From an uncultured Porphyromonadaceae bacterium (GTDB lineage Bacteria > Bacteroidota > Bacteroidia > Bacteroidales > Coprobacteraceae), in contig URAV01000037.1 of assembly GCA_900545915.1 (NCBI GenBank), positions 1-34,765 on the forward strand: a stretch of DNA of 34,765 nucleotides. The letters are read 5' to 3'. The position numbers and the translations under genes are program-made. Each line of letters opens with the position of its first letter. Position 1 is the stretch's first letter. The notes under the pieces are model-generated. The model worked only from the letters and a program-made list of their open reading frames with translations, had not been told where the DNA came from and made no database searches. Shown piece after piece: positions 34,563-34,765 of the stretch.

Positions 34563-34765
34563 TGTATCACTCTTATTAAATTAATAAAGATAGAAATATT
34601 TCATCGATAACTGACATATTAGTCCGAAATAGTCATTTTATTTAAATATCTTATAAACAAGAAAAGAGAAAGAGAGAAAAAATTTTTATCGGATAAGGTA
34701 AGCAATGGGGATGTATGCGGGGAGGGAGTCAAAACAAAAAAAGAGAGAGAGGGGTTCGATCCTTT
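34563..34765. other. Purine-rich right edge with no gene seen
   Basis: About 200 bp, presumably containing the promoter of the minus-strand DUF6132 gene on its left side. From about 34660 the plus strand is strongly purine-rich (AGAAAAGAGAAAGAGAG, later GGGGATG and GGGGAGGGAG). I find no ORF of note and no confident RNA gene before the window ends. Confidence 0.4.

Noticed and set aside
34740..34765. GGGGTTCGATCC at the window end resembles the T-arm of a tRNA
   Set aside because: The five-base arm does not pair well with the sequence after the loop, the upstream purine-rich sequence shows no acceptor, D or anticodon arms, and the window ends there.

Overview
The window reads as chromosomal DNA from a gut- or oral-type Bacteroidales (Bacteroidota). 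The evidence is two SusC/SusD-type outer-membrane pairs, Bacteroidota promoter boxes of the TAnnTTTG type, surface lipoproteins with an acidic stretch after the lipid-attached cysteine, type IX secretion (T9SS) C-terminal domains, and a Bacteroidales-style arginine cluster. I cannot fix the genus. T9SS cargo makes the families around Porphyromonas, Parabacteroides, Odoribacter or Barnesiella more likely than Bacteroides proper. I see no tRNA, rRNA, CRISPR array or complete transposase gene.

Left part, about 1-6500. On the minus strand is a compact housekeeping block: parA, parB, a DUF5683 membrane protein and an MltD-like lytic transglycosylase, covering chromosome partition and cell-wall turnover. 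Divergent from it on the plus strand are surE, an M48 metallopeptidase lipoprotein and a small GNAT acetyltransferase.

Arginine block, about 6550-11610. The order is argR, a GNAT enzyme that probably makes the N-acylglutamate, argG, argC and argD, closed by an intrinsic terminator. A leader of roughly 215 nt in front of argR holds an unannotated 52-codon ORF and a terminator-like hairpin. Two inverted TGCATAAAA half-sites lie upstream of the promoter. In Bacteroidota this pathway is known to run on succinylated intermediates.

Glycan block, about 11750-33970. A first susC/susD pair is followed by two lipoproteins. Then come two separately placed T9SS cargo proteins: a beta-helix fused to a GH99/GH71-like domain, and a stand-alone beta-helix paralogue. 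A second susC/susD pair of a different SusD type is followed by a GH99-like lipoprotein whose active-site acids look lost. Last comes a T9SS cargo protein with a carbohydrate-binding-like domain, a GH99/GH71-like domain and a six-repeat tectonin-like propeller. Together they look like one polysaccharide-utilisation region in which three divergent GH99/GH71-superfamily proteins share a target. My best guess is an alpha-mannan- or alpha-glucan-like glycan, but this is inference. No regulator gene (HTCS, sigma/anti-sigma or SusR type) is present. Instead, the first susC is preceded by two inverted, nearly identical 22-bp palindromic sites.

A family of palindromic, MITE-like repeats is scattered between the genes. 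Its ends are GAGCCTG and CAGGCTC, and three copies show TNA-type flanks. One copy appears to have inserted exactly at the mltD stop codon. The right end holds a DUF6132 membrane protein and about 200 bp of purine-rich sequence in which I see no gene.
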